From assembly GCA_963840785.1 (NCBI GenBank), contig CAWJAF010000004.1, positions 124,001-188,000 of the forward strand: DNA of 64,000 nucleotides, in the 5' to 3' direction. Source of the stretch: JALYOK01 sp963840785 (GTDB lineage Bacteria; Pseudomonadota; Gammaproteobacteria; Burkholderiales; JALYOK01). Below, one piece after another: positions 18,653 to 28,924 of the stretch. Positions within the stretch are counted from its first letter, which is position 1. Each line of letters opens with the position of its first letter. A program made the translations under genes and the position numbers. The notes under the pieces were generated by a model. The model did no database searches. It had not been told where the DNA came from and was given only the letters and a program-made list of their open reading frames with translations.

Positions 18653-19727
18653 TTGGGCATTCTCGCACGCTATTTGGCGAAAGAAGTTTTAGCGGGCACA
18701 GCGCTCGTGTTGCTGGCGCTGCTGATGCTTTATGCGTTCTTCGATCTCATTTTTGAGTTGCCTCAACTAGGCAAAGGCAGTTATCGGCTGCCGCAAATGT
18801 TTACGTTTGTTGCGCTCTCACTGCCCGGCCACATCTACCAACTATTTCCCATCTCCGCGTTGATCGGCACGATCTACGCGCTGACGCAATTCTCGACCCA
18901 TTCGGAATTAACGGTCATGCGCGCATCGGGCTATTCCTTGGCGATGATCATGAAGTTGCTGATCTTGATCGGCGCCGATGTTTGCGACGATCAATTTCAT
19001 AGTCGGCGACATTGTCGCGCCCTATTCCGATCGCCTGGCACAAAAGTATCGTCTGCAATCGATGAACAAGTTAATCGCTCAGGAATTTCGCTCAGGATTG
19101 TGGGTCAAAGACGCCAAGACCTTCGTCAACATCGAAGAAATGTTGCCGGACACCACACTTCGCAATCTCAAAATTTATGAGTTCGATGACGCCCACCGCC
19201 TTAAGAGCATCAGTATCGCCAAGCGCGGCGAATATCGCGGCACCAACGACTGGCGTATCAGCGAAGTCGATCAAACCTTGTTTAACGGCAACACCGTATC
19301 GCTAAAAAGACTGCCGGACGCAACGTGGAAATCCGTCGTCACGCCGGAGATTTTGTCGGTGTTGTTAGTCGTACCGGAAAATATGTCAGTGTGGAGTTTG
19401 TTCACCTACATCGAACATTTGCGCGAGAACAAACAAAAAACCACGCGCTACGAAATCGCCAAGTGGACCAAAATTATTCATCCATTTGCACTGTTAGTGA
19501 TGATGACACTAGCACTGCCCTTCGCTATCTATCAGCGCCGCAGCGGCGGCTTAAGCGGAAAAATTTTCACCGGCATCATGCTCGGCCTTGGTTTTTATTT
19601 ACTCAATCGATTGTTTTCCAATCTCGGTGTGCTCAACGATTGGGATCCCCTGTTGAGCGCGGCCTTGCCGACGCTGTTATTTTTGCTGATCGCGGTATCG
19701 ATGATGAAATACGTAGAGCGACGATAG
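18653..19727 (+). CDS. lptG: LPS export permease LptG, frameshifted
   Basis: Inner-membrane permease of the LptB2FG complex that extracts lipopolysaccharide. The start is TTG at 18653. The N-terminus (LARYLAKEVLAG, YAFFDLIFELPQLGKGSY, LPGHIYQLFPISALIG) fits LptG better than LptF, and the C-terminal half has the beta-jellyroll region and three terminal membrane segments. An indel at about 18972-18980 breaks the first membrane/periplasmic junction. No lptF is next to it, although the two are usually adjacent. Confidence 0.88.
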
Positions 19728-19806
19728 GTCTGGACGCCATGACTGGCGCGGCTTTTCAGTAGGATCGGTGCATTTATCCAACGTAATATTGGTGCATAAA
19801 TGCGCC

Positions 19807-21600
19807 CTACGGTGCGCCTCCACTCGCGAGCAAACGCGCCAACTGCCGCTGCAATTCACTGGGTTCTAACGGTTTGTGAAGTAACGGAAAGCCACTCGCC
19901 TTCGCTTCGAGAATCCGTTCCGGCGCGGTATCGCCGGTGATAATAATGGCCGGCACATCGCGGCCGATCGCCCCGCGCAGCCGTCGCGCGGCGGTATCCC
20001 CGGTTTCGCCGCCTTGTAAACGATAGTCGACAATCAACCCATCGATACCACCCAGATTAAATTCCCGCAGCGCTTCGTCAGCACTACGCGCGGTGACAAC
20101 GGCGAATTTCCACGTAAGTAGTAACTGTTGCATGGCCTCGAGTACATCGACATCGTCGTCAATCACCAATAACGTACGTCCCCGGTTAGCGGATTCAGGT
20201 TCTGTTACTTGCGGCGCGGCATTAGCATTTACCAGCGCGATACCTCGCGGAACGCGAACGCTGAAACGCGAACCGGTACCGAGCAACGAGCGCAACGTCA
20301 AGTCATGCCCAAGCACCAAGCAAAGCCGGCGCACAATCGCCAACCCTAAACCGAGGCCGTGCTCGCGGTTACGCTCGATATTACCGAGTTGATAGAACTC
20401 ATCGAAAATCGCTTGCTGCTCGCCCATAGGAACACCCGTTCCGGTATCGAAGACGAAAATTTCGACGAGCGATCCGCGCGCACGGCAGGCAAGCAACACA
20501 CCACCACGTTCCGTGTAGCGAATCGCATTGTCGACCAGATTTGCCAGAATTCGCCGCAGCGCGATCAGGTCGCTTTCGACCACGGTGGTAGTCCCTCGTA
20601 CGCGCAAGCGAAGTTTTTTTTCCACCGCGGCGGCGGCAAACTCGTTCTCGATTTGTTGAAACAGCCATTGCAGTTCAATCGATTCCCGGCGGACTTCGAC
20701 TGTGCCGGAATCGAGTTTAGAAATATCGAGTAACGCATCGGTGAGTTTGCTAAAACCCGCCAACGCCTGACGGCTTTTATTGAGCAAATGCGCGACTTTG
20801 TCGCGATCGATTTCGGCGGCCGTGGTGTGGGTAGTGAGAGCGCGCAGAAACAATCCGAGTGCATGGGCCGGCTGCCGCATATCGTGACTCGCCGCGGCGA
20901 GAAAAATGGTTTTAGACCGGCTTGCCGATTCCGCCACGGATTTTTCTTGCGATAGGCGCTCGACCAAATCGACATTCTCAAAACGCAGGCGAATCGAATT
21001 GATAAAGGTCTGGCCGATTTCCCAAGCAGAATTGACCATGATGGCGAGAAACAGCAATGCAAGAAAGCCGATAGTGACATGAAAACTATCGCCGGTAGAA
21101 AACAGTCGCGCAAGTGCGATGAGCCACATCGGCAGCAATAATCCCAATGACGCGCGCCGCATCGCGCCGTTGCTAATAACCGTCACAGCTGAGACGCCGC
21201 ACAAAATCGCGACCAGTAATAACTGGTACTTCGTTTCGCCTGGCCATAGTAAAAACATGCTGGACCCGATCGCGATGCCGGAGCACCCTGCAAGCCAAGT
21301 GTGCCAGTTAGCGCCGAGTTGTGCGCCATGTCGCCTGCTACCGCTACGCTTCCACCACACGGTGAAAATCGCTGCTTGCAATTCGGTGATGGCCATCAAG
21401 ATCAACCACGGAATCACCCGCGCCCAGCCGACGACATCGACGACGGCGTAGCCGATAATCAGCCACGCGATCCAGGTTATCGCCGTGGCTTTGAGAATTT
21501 GTTGATTGAGCTCGTCGACGCGTGCAGCGAATGCGCGTTGCCGGAGCGTGTCGCTATTTTGTAGTGCAGCAGTCGATACCGAGGACGAGGGTGTTGTCAC
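19807..21600 (-). CDS. Hybrid sensor histidine kinase/response regulator
   Basis: 597 aa membrane kinase: about six hydrophobic segments (residues 40-200), a short coiled region, the HisKA motif SHDMRQP (phosphorylated His at about residue 240), the HATPase boxes NLVDNAIRYT, DTGTGVP and GLGLGLAIVRRL, and a C-terminal receiver domain with VIDDD, phosphorylatable Asp in VDYRLQGG and Lys in HKPLEP. The signal is unknown. It is divergent from the LuxR-type regulator at 21680, with 79 bases between, and the two likely form one two-component system. Confidence 0.92.
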   Translation of the reverse strand: MTTPSSSVSTAALQNSDTLRQRAFAARVDELNQQILKATAITWIAWLIIGYAVVDVVGWARVIPWLILMAITELQAAIFTVWWKRSGSRRHGAQLGANWHTWLAGCSGIAIGSSMFLLWPGETKYQLLLVAILCGVSAVTVISNGAMRRASLGLLLPMWLIALARLFSTGDSFHVTIGFLALLFLAIMVNSAWEIGQTFINSIRLRFENVDLVERLSQEKSVAESASRSKTIFLAAASHDMRQPAHALGLFLRALTTHTTAAEIDRDKVAHLLNKSRQALAGFSKLTDALLDISKLDSGTVEVRRESIELQWLFQQIENEFAAAAVEKKLRLRVRGTTTVVESDLIALRRILANLVDNAIRYTERGGVLLACRARGSLVEIFVFDTGTGVPMGEQQAIFDEFYQLGNIERNREHGLGLGLAIVRRLCLVLGHDLTLRSLLGTGSRFSVRVPRGIALVNANAAPQVTEPESANRGRTLLVIDDDVDVLEAMQQLLLTWKFAVVTARSADEALREFNLGGIDGLIVDYRLQGGETGDTAARRLRGAIGRDVPAIIITGDTAPERILEAKASGFPLLHKPLEPSELQRQLARLLASGGAP

Positions 21601-21679
21601 GAAACAATTGTAATCGAGATGGTACGTACGTCGCGTTTGTTGGGTAAAATCGGAATGATATCTAATTGCCAGAAAGACT

Positions 21680-22319
21680 ATGCCAACAATTTTGCTGGCC
21701 GACGATCAAGCGATGGTGCGCGCCGGATTGCGCGCGATGTTGGAACTCGAGTCGGAGTTAGAAATCGTCGGCGAATGCCGCGACGGCGACGAGACGCTCG
21801 CTGCGTGCCGGCAACTGCGGCCGCAATTATTGATCGTCGATCTTGGCATGCGCGGAGCACACGTTGGCCGAGCTCGCGCGAATTTTACGAACGGAAAATG
21901 TAGCGCTGAAAATTCTCGTCCTCACCGGCGATCTATCGGAAAAATCAGTTCGCCACGCGCTCGCCGCAGGTGTGGACGGTTACGTCGTTAAATCCGACGA
22001 AGTAGATGAATTGCTCACGGCGATCAGCGCGGTGCTCGCGGGCGAGTGTTACGTCAGCCGCGCGTTGGCGTCAGAACTATCGCTCAAACTTGCCGACGAT
22101 ACCAATGCGGCCACGGAGCGCGACGGCAAACTTACCCAACGCGAACTCGAAGTGCTCGCGCTAATCGGCCAAGGCTTCAGCAGCGCCGCGATCGCCGATA
22201 AACTTGGGCTGGCAGTTCGCACCGTCCGCAAACACCGCGAGAATATACTGCGCAAACTCGATATGCATAACATGGCGCAGCTTACTGCGTATGGCATCAA
22301 GGCCGGATTGTTGAATTAA
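21680..22319 (+). CDS. NarL/LuxR-family response regulator, frameshifted
   Basis: Receiver domain (ILLADDQAMVRAGLRAML, phosphoacceptor Asp in LIVDLGM, Lys in YVVKSDEVDEL) followed by a LuxR helix-turn-helix (LTQRELEVLALIGQG, AIADKLGLAVRTVRKHRENIL). A frameshift at about 21850-21860 divides the receiver. Probably phosphorylated by the divergent hybrid kinase. Two REP-like palindromes and a family B repeat lie downstream. Confidence 0.9.
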
Positions 22320-22328
22320 TCCTAAGCC

Positions 22329-22446
22329 GTCATTCCCGCGAAGGCGAGGGATCCATAGGGCGAAATTTTCTTGTAAGTATTTGGACTGATTCCATCGGTC
22401 GGGTTCTAGCTAAAGCCGTATGGGTTCCCGCCTTCGCGGGAACGAC
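22329..22446. repeat. Pair of REP-like palindromes, family A
   Basis: Copies at 22329-22356 (GTCATTCCCGCGAAGGCGAG) and 22420-22446 (GGTTCCCGCCTTCGCGGGAA) face each other about 65 bases apart, as in a BIME-like arrangement. Confidence 0.65.
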
Positions 22447-22591
22447 ACTGTAAATTCCAGTTTCCGACATACGGCCAAGGCCGTATTTACCGCATTTTTC
22501 TTTCCCCCTAGTATCAACGCGCAGCGTATTGCGCGCTCGCAGCGCTTGAAAAATCGATGGCCTGCGATGCCCGTCAATACTTGCTGAGAAA

Positions 22592-22636
22592 CATGCATGC
22601 CCGGAACGCCAATATGGGTGCGGCTCTTCAGGCAGG
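22592..22636. repeat. Dispersed repeat, family B
   Basis: Contains ATGCATGCCCGGAACGCCAA followed by GGGTGCGGCTCTTCAGGCAG, sharing the core of the other family B copies. Confidence 0.5.
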
Positions 22637-22685
22637 TTGAAAATGAGGTTATCACCCAAACCACTAACAATCACCGGGAAAACTC

Positions 22686-25600
22686 ATGTACAAAAAAATA
22701 CTGCTGTTTGCGATTGCAGACGACGTTATCGAGCGCGATTCACAGTGCGACGTTACCTAACCCGCATGTAATCGCGATTAGTAAAAAACTCGGCGCGCTG
22801 TCGATTCCGTTTGTCGAAAACAAGGGCCAGTTGTCATTCCAACACCGCATTCGCCGCGCAAACTTTCGCTGGAACAACCTTCGTTACGCGAAGCGGCGAA
22901 ATCGTTTACGCACTACCCGCGTCACACGGATTCGCACACCGCGATCGACATTAAAAGAACGTTTCATCGCTGGTCGTGCAAAGCCCGCGCTCGGCGCGTT
23001 GGGTCAGACGCGAATCAATCGCTTTATCGGCAACGATCCGAAACAATGGCAATCGGACGTTAAGACTTATCACTCGGTGGCATTGGGCGAAGTGTGGCGC
23101 GGGGTTAAGGTCGAATTGCAAGCTCACGGGAATCGGTCGAGAAGATTTTTACAGTCGCGCCTTATCACTCCCCACACTCAATCAAGGTGGATGTTGCTGG
23201 CGCTACAAACCCTTGCGCTCAGCACTGATGGAACGTTGATCGCGATCACGACCCATGGCCCCGTCACTTTCACCGCACCGGTAGCGTTTCAAGACATCGA
23301 TGGCCAACGCCGCAACGTCAACGTTTCCTACACGCTGAACGGCACGCGTTACGGCTTCGAACTTGGACAATACGATCGCAGCGTCCCCCTGGTAATCGAT
23401 CCCTTCCTACAAGCCACTTACCTCGGCGGCAGTGGCGGCGATTCCATCACTGCGATCAAAATCGACTCAGCTGGAAACGTGTTTGTTGCCGGCATTACCG
23501 ACTCGACAGATTTACCCGGCACAAACGGTGCCGCGCAAGATACGTCGGGCGGCAGTGGCAATGAAGATGTTTTTGTGGCGAAGTTAAACTCGACCCTGAC
23601 GTCTCTGACGCAAGCGACTTACCTCGGCGGCAGCAATGTGGAAGAAGAAATCTCGCTCGCATTGGATAGCAGCGACAACGTATTTGTTGCCGGCACGACC
23701 ACGTCGACCAATTTGCCCAGTACCGTCGGTGGCGCGATTGCGACTAACACCGGTTCGGAGCAAGATGGATTTGTCGTGAAGCTGAACAACGCGCTAACGT
23801 CAATTACGCAGGCAACTTACCTCGGCGGCAACAGCTTTGATCGCGCGCTCGGCATCGCGGTCGATAGCAGCGGCAACGTGTTCGTCACCGGTGAAACCGG
23901 TTCCAATCCATTTCCCAGCACCGGGGGCAGCGTGTTCCCTTCGCCGTCAGGTGAAGGCGACGTTTTCGTCGCGAAGCTCAACAACGGTTTGACATCGATA
24001 TTGCGATCGACCTATTTGGGCGGCAGTAATTCGCTCGACATCGGCAAGGCGATTGCGATCGATAGCAGCGACAATGTGTTTGTCACCGGTATTACCGGCG
24101 CAACGAATTTCCCCGGCACGACCGGTGGCGCGCAAGCCAGCGCGCCGGCGCCGGAAGACAATAATGCAGGATTTGTCGCCAAACTCAACAACACTTTAAC
24201 GACGCTGAGTCAAGCAACGTATCTAAGCGGCAGCGTTGGCAGCGATGCGCGGGCGATCGCGATCGATAACAGCGGCAATGTGTTTGTTGCAGGGGAAGCC
24301 CGATCCAACGATTTCCCACAAACTGCCGGCGGCGCGCAGGCGGCGGCGCAAGCTGGTTTGAATCTGCCCTTCGTGGCGTCGCTGAACAACGCGCTGACCG
24401 CGATTAACCAAGCTACGTATTTGGGCGGCACAGCCGGCGGCGATGCGTTATCGCTGGCGTTAGATGGCACTGGGAACGTTTACGTTTCGGGCAACGGCGG
24501 CGCGGGGTTTACCGGCACCGCGGGTGGCGCGAAAGCGACCGGTTCTGGCGGTTACGTCGCCAAGCTCAACGCGTCGCTAACCTCACTGTTGCAAGCCACG
24601 TACCTGGATGGCGGCAGCAGCGAGGCATCGAATCCGGTTATCGCGCTTGATGCCGGCGGCAACATCCATGCGGCGGGCGATACCAATTCTACCGATGTGC
24701 CCAACACCACGGGCGGCGCGCAACCGAATAGCGGCGGCGGCACCGATGGTTTTATCGTGCGAATCACGAGCGATCTCAGCGGTACGGCGTCGCCGGGCCA
24801 ATTGCAATTCGGCGCGGCGACCTTTGCCGTGACAGAAGGCACACCGAACGCGACGATCCAAGTGACGCGAACGGGTGGCAGCAGCGGCGCGGTGTCGGTC
24901 AGTTTTGCTACGGCGAACGGTACGTCCACTGCGCCAGCCGATTATGCCAACACCCCGCTACGGTGAATTTTGCCGATGGCGAGACGACAGCGAAAACAGT
25001 TAACGTTCCCATCGTCGCCGATGCCCTCTCCGATTCCGGCGAAACGGTTTTGTTGAGCCTGACCGGCGCGACCGGCGGCGCGACTTTGGGCACGCAAAAT
25101 ACCGCGACGCTGACCATTTCCGATGCAGCGCCGACCACGGCGGGGACATTGCAGTTTTCCGCGTCGAGCGCGAGCGTGAACGAAACAGCCGGCAGCATTA
25201 CGCTATCGGTCACGCGCAGCGGCGGCAGCCTCGGCGCGTTGAGCGCAACCGTCGTCACGGCGAACGAAACGGCAACGGCGAGCGCCGACTACACCTCAAT
25301 CAACCAAGTGGTTAATTTCGTCGACGGCGACACGGCGACGAAGACGGTGAACATTCCCATCCTCGACGATGTTTTGGGCGAAGGAAACGAAACCTTCGCG
25401 GTGAATTTGACCGGCGCGGCGCTTGGCGCGACTCGAAAACAAACGGTAACCATCGTCGACAACGAAGCGGTGGCCGTCGGCGTCAACGCCAGCGGCAGCG
25501 GCGGTTGCGCGCTCGATCCGATTGGCCGCGATGGATCGCTGTTGTTGCTGCTAATGATGGCGATTGCTTATCGATTGATTCGAAACCTGCGCAAGCGCGT

Positions 25601-26219
25601 TGCGACGATTGCGACTGCGATCGCGATGTTGGTCGTTAGCGTAAATGTCGCCGCCGCCGACAGCGGCATTTACATGGGCATCAGCCTAGGCCAATCGATG
25701 ACCTCGGCCAACGACGGTGACATCAGCCGCGAACTCGCCAACCGCGGCCACAGCGCGCAAGCAAGCTTGGACGACACCGACATCGGCTGGAAAATCTTCG
25801 GCGGATATCGCTTCAATCGTTGGTTCGGCGTGGAAGGCGCAATTGTCGATCTCGGCAAATTCGATTCCACAATCAACGCGACGGTAGCGAATCCCATACA
25901 GTTGCTCAACGATATCGCTGAAGTGCATCCCTATTCGGCGCAAGGTATCAGCGCGGCTGCGGTTGGTACATTGCCGATTGGCGCGCGCTTTAGCCTATTC
26001 GGCAAAGCGGGTTTATTCGTTTGGCAAGGCGAGGTGAAAGCGAACGCCGGAAACTTTGGCAGCGTGAGCAAGGACGAGAACGGTGTCGATCTGATGTTCG
26101 GACTGGGCGCCGGTTTCAAAATTACCAACACGATTCACATTCGCGCGGAGTGGGAACGCTATTTCTTGAAGCGTGACGACGCAGATTTAATTTCTGTTGG
26201 CGTGAGTTTTCATTTTTGA
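22686..26219 (+). CDS. SBBP repeat/Calx-beta surface protein running into a beta-barrel, frameshifted
   Basis: Large secreted or surface protein. The N-terminus (about 22686-23400) is broken by several indels but shows the SBBP-associated start (IPFVENKGQL, NRFIGNDPKQWQSDV, GVKVELQ). Then come at least seven SBBP beta-propeller repeats of the form ATYLGGS...AIDSSGNVFVAG...FVAKLN (23410-24780), and two Calx-beta domains (24800-25470) split by an indel near 24955. A C-terminal tail GSGGCALDPIGRDG plus LLLLLMMAIAYRL plus basic residues (about 25490-25600) resembles Cys-containing CTERM sorting signals. Unusually the frame continues through a second signal-peptide-like segment into an outer-membrane beta-barrel domain ending VGVSFHF. 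Whether this is one protein or two genes joined is uncertain. Confidence 0.75.
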
Positions 26220-26242
26220 AGTTTTTGTAACTTAGGTAGCGC

Positions 26243-26300
26243 GTCGCCACGAGCCAGTACGGACGCGGCTCTCCAAGCATGCCATGCCCGGAGGCAAGTA
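26243..26300. repeat. Dispersed repeat, family B
   Basis: One of the best copies: CGCCACGAGCCAGTA, GACGCGGCTCTCCAAGCATG and CCATGCCCGGAGGCAAG. It separates the beta-barrel gene from the converging RDD gene. Confidence 0.6.
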
Positions 26301-26323
26301 GCGCCTGCCTCTGGGCAGAGTCG

Positions 26324-26752
26324 CTATTGCGAAGCAACGACCGTTAATCGATTGCCCGTCAGTCGATCGTGAAGAAATTGCTTTTCGGGATCGACTAGCG
26401 CCCACAAAATAGTGATTCCACCGACACAAATTCCGACCAGTGCGAGTATGAAACGCGTTAACGCTTGCATCGGCGACAGCAAATCACCATCGCGATTTTG
26501 CAATTTGATTCGCCAGGTTTTCATCGCCAGCGTTTGGCCCGATTTGCACCAGAACCAGCAAAAATAGACGGCGATCACGCCGAGCAAATAAAGCCGGAAA
26601 ATGGGCAGCAGGTTGGGATGTTGCGGGAAATTGGTGGCGTAAATAAACGCGAAGCCGGCAATAAATAACACCGCAACTAGCAACAGCGCATCGTAAAGCA
26701 TGCACAAAATTCGGCGGACTAGGCTTGGAGTGCTGATGGGCGATTCGGACAT
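26324..26752 (-). CDS. RDD family membrane protein
   Basis: About 142 aa inner-membrane protein with the RDD domain signature: SLVRRILCMLYDALLL at the N-terminus, GQTLAMKTWRIKLQNRDG in the middle and the tail KQFLHDRLTGNRLTV. About three membrane segments. Function not established; some relatives are Na+/H+ antiporters. It is the last gene of the sigma factor-DUF3619-DUF3106-RDD operon. The ATG at 26752 (MSESP) is preferred to a longer start. Confidence 0.88.
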   Translation of the reverse strand: MSESPISTPSLVRRILCMLYDALLLVAVLFIAGFAFIYATNFPQHPNLLPIFRLYLLGVIAVYFCWFWCKSGQTLAMKTWRIKLQNRDGDLLSPMQALTRFILALVGICVGGITILWALVDPEKQFLHDRLTGNRLTVVASQ

Positions 26753-26809
26753 TTCAGGCGCGGAAGAAATTCGTCTGGCCGCCGCGCACCCGGCCAACAA
26801 GAAGCGTCG

Positions 26810-27165
26810 TTACTTTTCTTTCGAGCGCAATTGCTCGAGCAGCTTTTGCTTCTGATCGGGCGAAAGATTTTTAATTTTGTCGTAATTTTCGCGCGCGGCT
26901 TTTCTCGCGCGCGGGATCAAGTTTGCCCCATTCCGGAAGCCGAGCACGAAAGTTGTCTTGCTCCGCGGGCGACATTTTCGGGTAGTGCTGCGCGGCGTCA
27001 AGGAAGTATTTACGCTCGTTCCTGCGGCATGCTATTCCATTGCCCCGCCAGCGGCGCAAGAACAGATTTTTCTGCGCCGCCAATGCTGTTCCAATCCTGA
27101 GCGCTGGCTGCGCCAGATAGCGCCAGCAGGCCGATGGCAATTATTTGGCGTTGTCTTTTAGCCAT
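26810..27165 (-). CDS. DUF3106 periplasmic protein, frameshifted
   Basis: Small secreted protein of unknown function. From ATG 27163-27165 a signal peptide (MAKRQRQIIAIGLLALSGAASA) is followed by the DUF3106 body: LAPLAGQWNSMPQER, KMSPAEQDNFRARLPEWGKLDP, and NLSPDQKQKLLEQL. Indels near 27015 and near 26915 split it into three frames. It overlaps the end of the DUF3619 gene by 25 bases, and this gene order is conserved in betaproteobacteria. Confidence 0.85.
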
Positions 27166-27512
27166 TTGTCGACATCAATGTTGGCAAAACTGTGCAGTGG
27201 CAAATCGCTCGCGAGAATCTGCGCGTCGATCGACGATTTTTCTTGTTCGGTTTCATTCCAGAAATTTAGGCCAAGCGCTAGCGCCAACATGGCGGCGAAA
27301 CCGCCCCACGCCAAGCGCGGGTTATGGCTCAGCCAATCACTCCAGCGCCCGCCGGTAGAGCCATCGGCATGGGCGAGAACCGGCTCGCTGCGATAGGCTT
27401 CAAGCGCACGTTCGCGCGCCGCCTTTAACCGGGCGACGGGGACGGAATCTAATTGTTGGGTGCTACGGTTAAGTTGCTGCGCAACTTTTTTGGCGAATTC
27501 CAGCTCATTCAT
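27141..27512 (-). CDS. DUF3619 membrane protein
   Basis: 123 aa protein: soluble N-terminus (FAKKVAQQLNRSTQQLDSV, ARLKAARERALEAYRSEP), one membrane segment (AWGGFAAMLALALGLNFW), and a short outside tail ending DVDKWLKDNAK. The position right after an ECF sigma factor gene and the single membrane helix suggest an anti-sigma-like role, which is inference; the family has no proven function. Overlaps the sigma gene by four bases. Confidence 0.85.
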   Translation of the reverse strand: MNELEFAKKVAQQLNRSTQQLDSVPVARLKAARERALEAYRSEPVLAHADGSTGGRWSDWLSHNPRLAWGGFAAMLALALGLNFWNETEQEKSSIDAQILASDLPLHSFANIDVDKWLKDNAK

Positions 27513-28060
27513 AGGGTGATACCTTTAGCTTTTAGCGTGGCGGCTAAGGCTTGCACGGCACGAGAACAATGGGTTTTTACGCTACCTTCGGAACATCCCA
27601 TCGCCGCCGCTGTCTCAGCCACGTCAAACTCTTCCCAATAACGCAGTAGGAAGGCTTCTCGTTGACGCGTGGGGAGTTTCTTCACGGCTGCTTCGATCGC
27701 TCCAAGTGTTTGTTTTTGTTCCAACTGCGCCGGCGGTGTATCGCCAACGCCGTTATCGGATTCTACCTCAAGTGTTTCTAACGGGTCACGATCTTCTTCG
27801 TCGCCGTCTTTACCACCAAAACTAGAGAATAACGTAGTCCAGGTCGAACGCACCTTTTGCCGGCGAAAATAATCACGCGTGGCGTTCTGCACGATGCGTG
27901 TAAACAACATCGGCAACTCGGTGATCGGCTTGCCGCTGTATTTTTCCGTCAACTTAAGCATCGAATCCTGGACGATGTCGAGCGCTACTTCTTCGTCGCG
28001 AACGGCAAATAGCGCCTGCTTATAGGCGCGGCGTTCGGAGGACGCGAGAAAGTCCGACAT
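27509..28060 (-). CDS. ECF-type RNA polymerase sigma factor
   Basis: 183 aa sigma-70 family protein with region 2 (EEVALDIVQDSMLKLTEKY, FTRIVQNATRDYFRRQKVR) and region 4 (AAVKKLPTRQREAFLLRYWEEFDVAETAAAMGCSEGSVKTH...). The acidic linker between them (GGKDGDEEDRDPLETLEVES) is long. First gene of the four-gene operon with DUF3619, DUF3106 and RDD. Its regulon is unknown. Confidence 0.9.
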   Translation of the reverse strand: MSDFLASSERRAYKQALFAVRDEEVALDIVQDSMLKLTEKYSGKPITELPMLFTRIVQNATRDYFRRQKVRSTWTTLFSSFGGKDGDEEDRDPLETLEVESDNGVGDTPPAQLEQKQTLGAIEAAVKKLPTRQREAFLLRYWEEFDVAETAAAMGCSEGSVKTHCSRAVQALAATLKAKGITL

Positions 28061-28221
28061 TTCCTGGTAGGTGGCCAGAATACTCCCCTAGGGATTGTTC
28101 GATGGGACAAGCGCAACAAACCGGCGCGATGAACCCGCATCTTAACAAAAGTGCTTGATTTTGCGGGCTTTCATTGCGGCGCGCATCGGCACGCCTTTCG
28201 ATTCAATATAGCAACGATATC

Positions 28222-28268
28222 TTCGCCACGAGCCAATACTGGCGCGGCTCTCCAGGCATCTGCCCTGG
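28222..28268. repeat. Dispersed repeat, family B
   Basis: CGCCACGAGCCAATACTGGC followed by GCGGCTCTCCAGGCATCTGC. Lies in the promoter region between the sigma factor gene and trpG. Confidence 0.6.
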
Positions 28269-28353
28269 TGCAATTTGGTGCGCTTGCCTATACAGCATCG
28301 CGATTCCCTGCTACAGTATGCCACCTATCTTTTTGCACTCCGATTCAACCGCC

Positions 28354-28918
28354 ATGTTCCTCATGATCGACAACTACGATTCGTTCACTTACAACCTGGT
28401 GCAATATCTCGGCGAGTTAGGTGAGGAGGTCGTGGTCCATCGCAACGACGAAATTACCCTTGATGAAATTGCTGCGCTCAAGCCCGATCGCATCGTCGTG
28501 TCGCCGGGTCCCTGCACGCCAAATGAAGCGGGCGTATCGGTGCCGTTAATCAAACAATTCGCCGGGAAAATTCCGATTTTAGGTGTGTGCCTGGGCCATC
28601 AGAGCATCGGCCAAGCTTTCGGTGGCAAAATCGTTCACGCGCAACAATTGATGCACGGCAAAACATCGCAAATCCATCATAAGAACGAAGGCGTGTTTCG
28701 CGCTCTGCCTAATCCCTATCGCGCAACGCGTTATCATTCACTGGTGATCGAACGCGGAATCGTTACCCGATTGTCTGGAAGTGACGGCGTGGACGGACGA
28801 TGGCGAGATCATGGGCGTGCGGCACAAAACCCTCGCCGTGGAAGGCGTGCAGTTTCACCCGGAATCGATCTTGACGGAACACGGCCACGCCCTGCTGAAA
28901 AACTTCACGCGCCAATAA
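28354..28918 (+). CDS. trpG: Anthranilate/aminodeoxychorismate synthase glutaminase subunit, frameshifted
   Basis: Class I glutamine amidotransferase that supplies ammonia for anthranilate or 4-amino-4-deoxychorismate synthesis. Motifs: MIDNYDSFTYNLVQYL, SPGPCTPNEAG, the catalytic Cys in GVCLGHQSIGQAFGG, and HPESILTEHG containing the catalytic His and Glu. An indel near 28760-28768 shifts the frame; the corrected ending KNFTRQ stops at 28918. trpE, trpD and trpC are not seen nearby, so a PabA role is also possible. Confidence 0.92.
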
Positions 28919-28924
28919 CGAGCG

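Larger units (their letters stand above)
22320..22685. other. Intergenic region with repeats, no gene
   Basis: This 366-bp stretch holds two family A palindromes in opposite orientation (22329-22356 and 22420-22446) and a family B repeat (22592-22636). Short open frames here do not look like proteins. Confidence 0.6.

Noticed and set aside
22330..22674. Reverse-strand frames of about 90-110 codons after the LuxR regulator
   Set aside because: They run through REP-like and family B repeats and have repeat-derived sequence.
23410..24780. The tandem DNA similarity inside the SBBP gene as a CRISPR or minisatellite
   Set aside because: The periodicity is in codons of a beta-propeller protein repeat, with varied DNA and no constant spacer.
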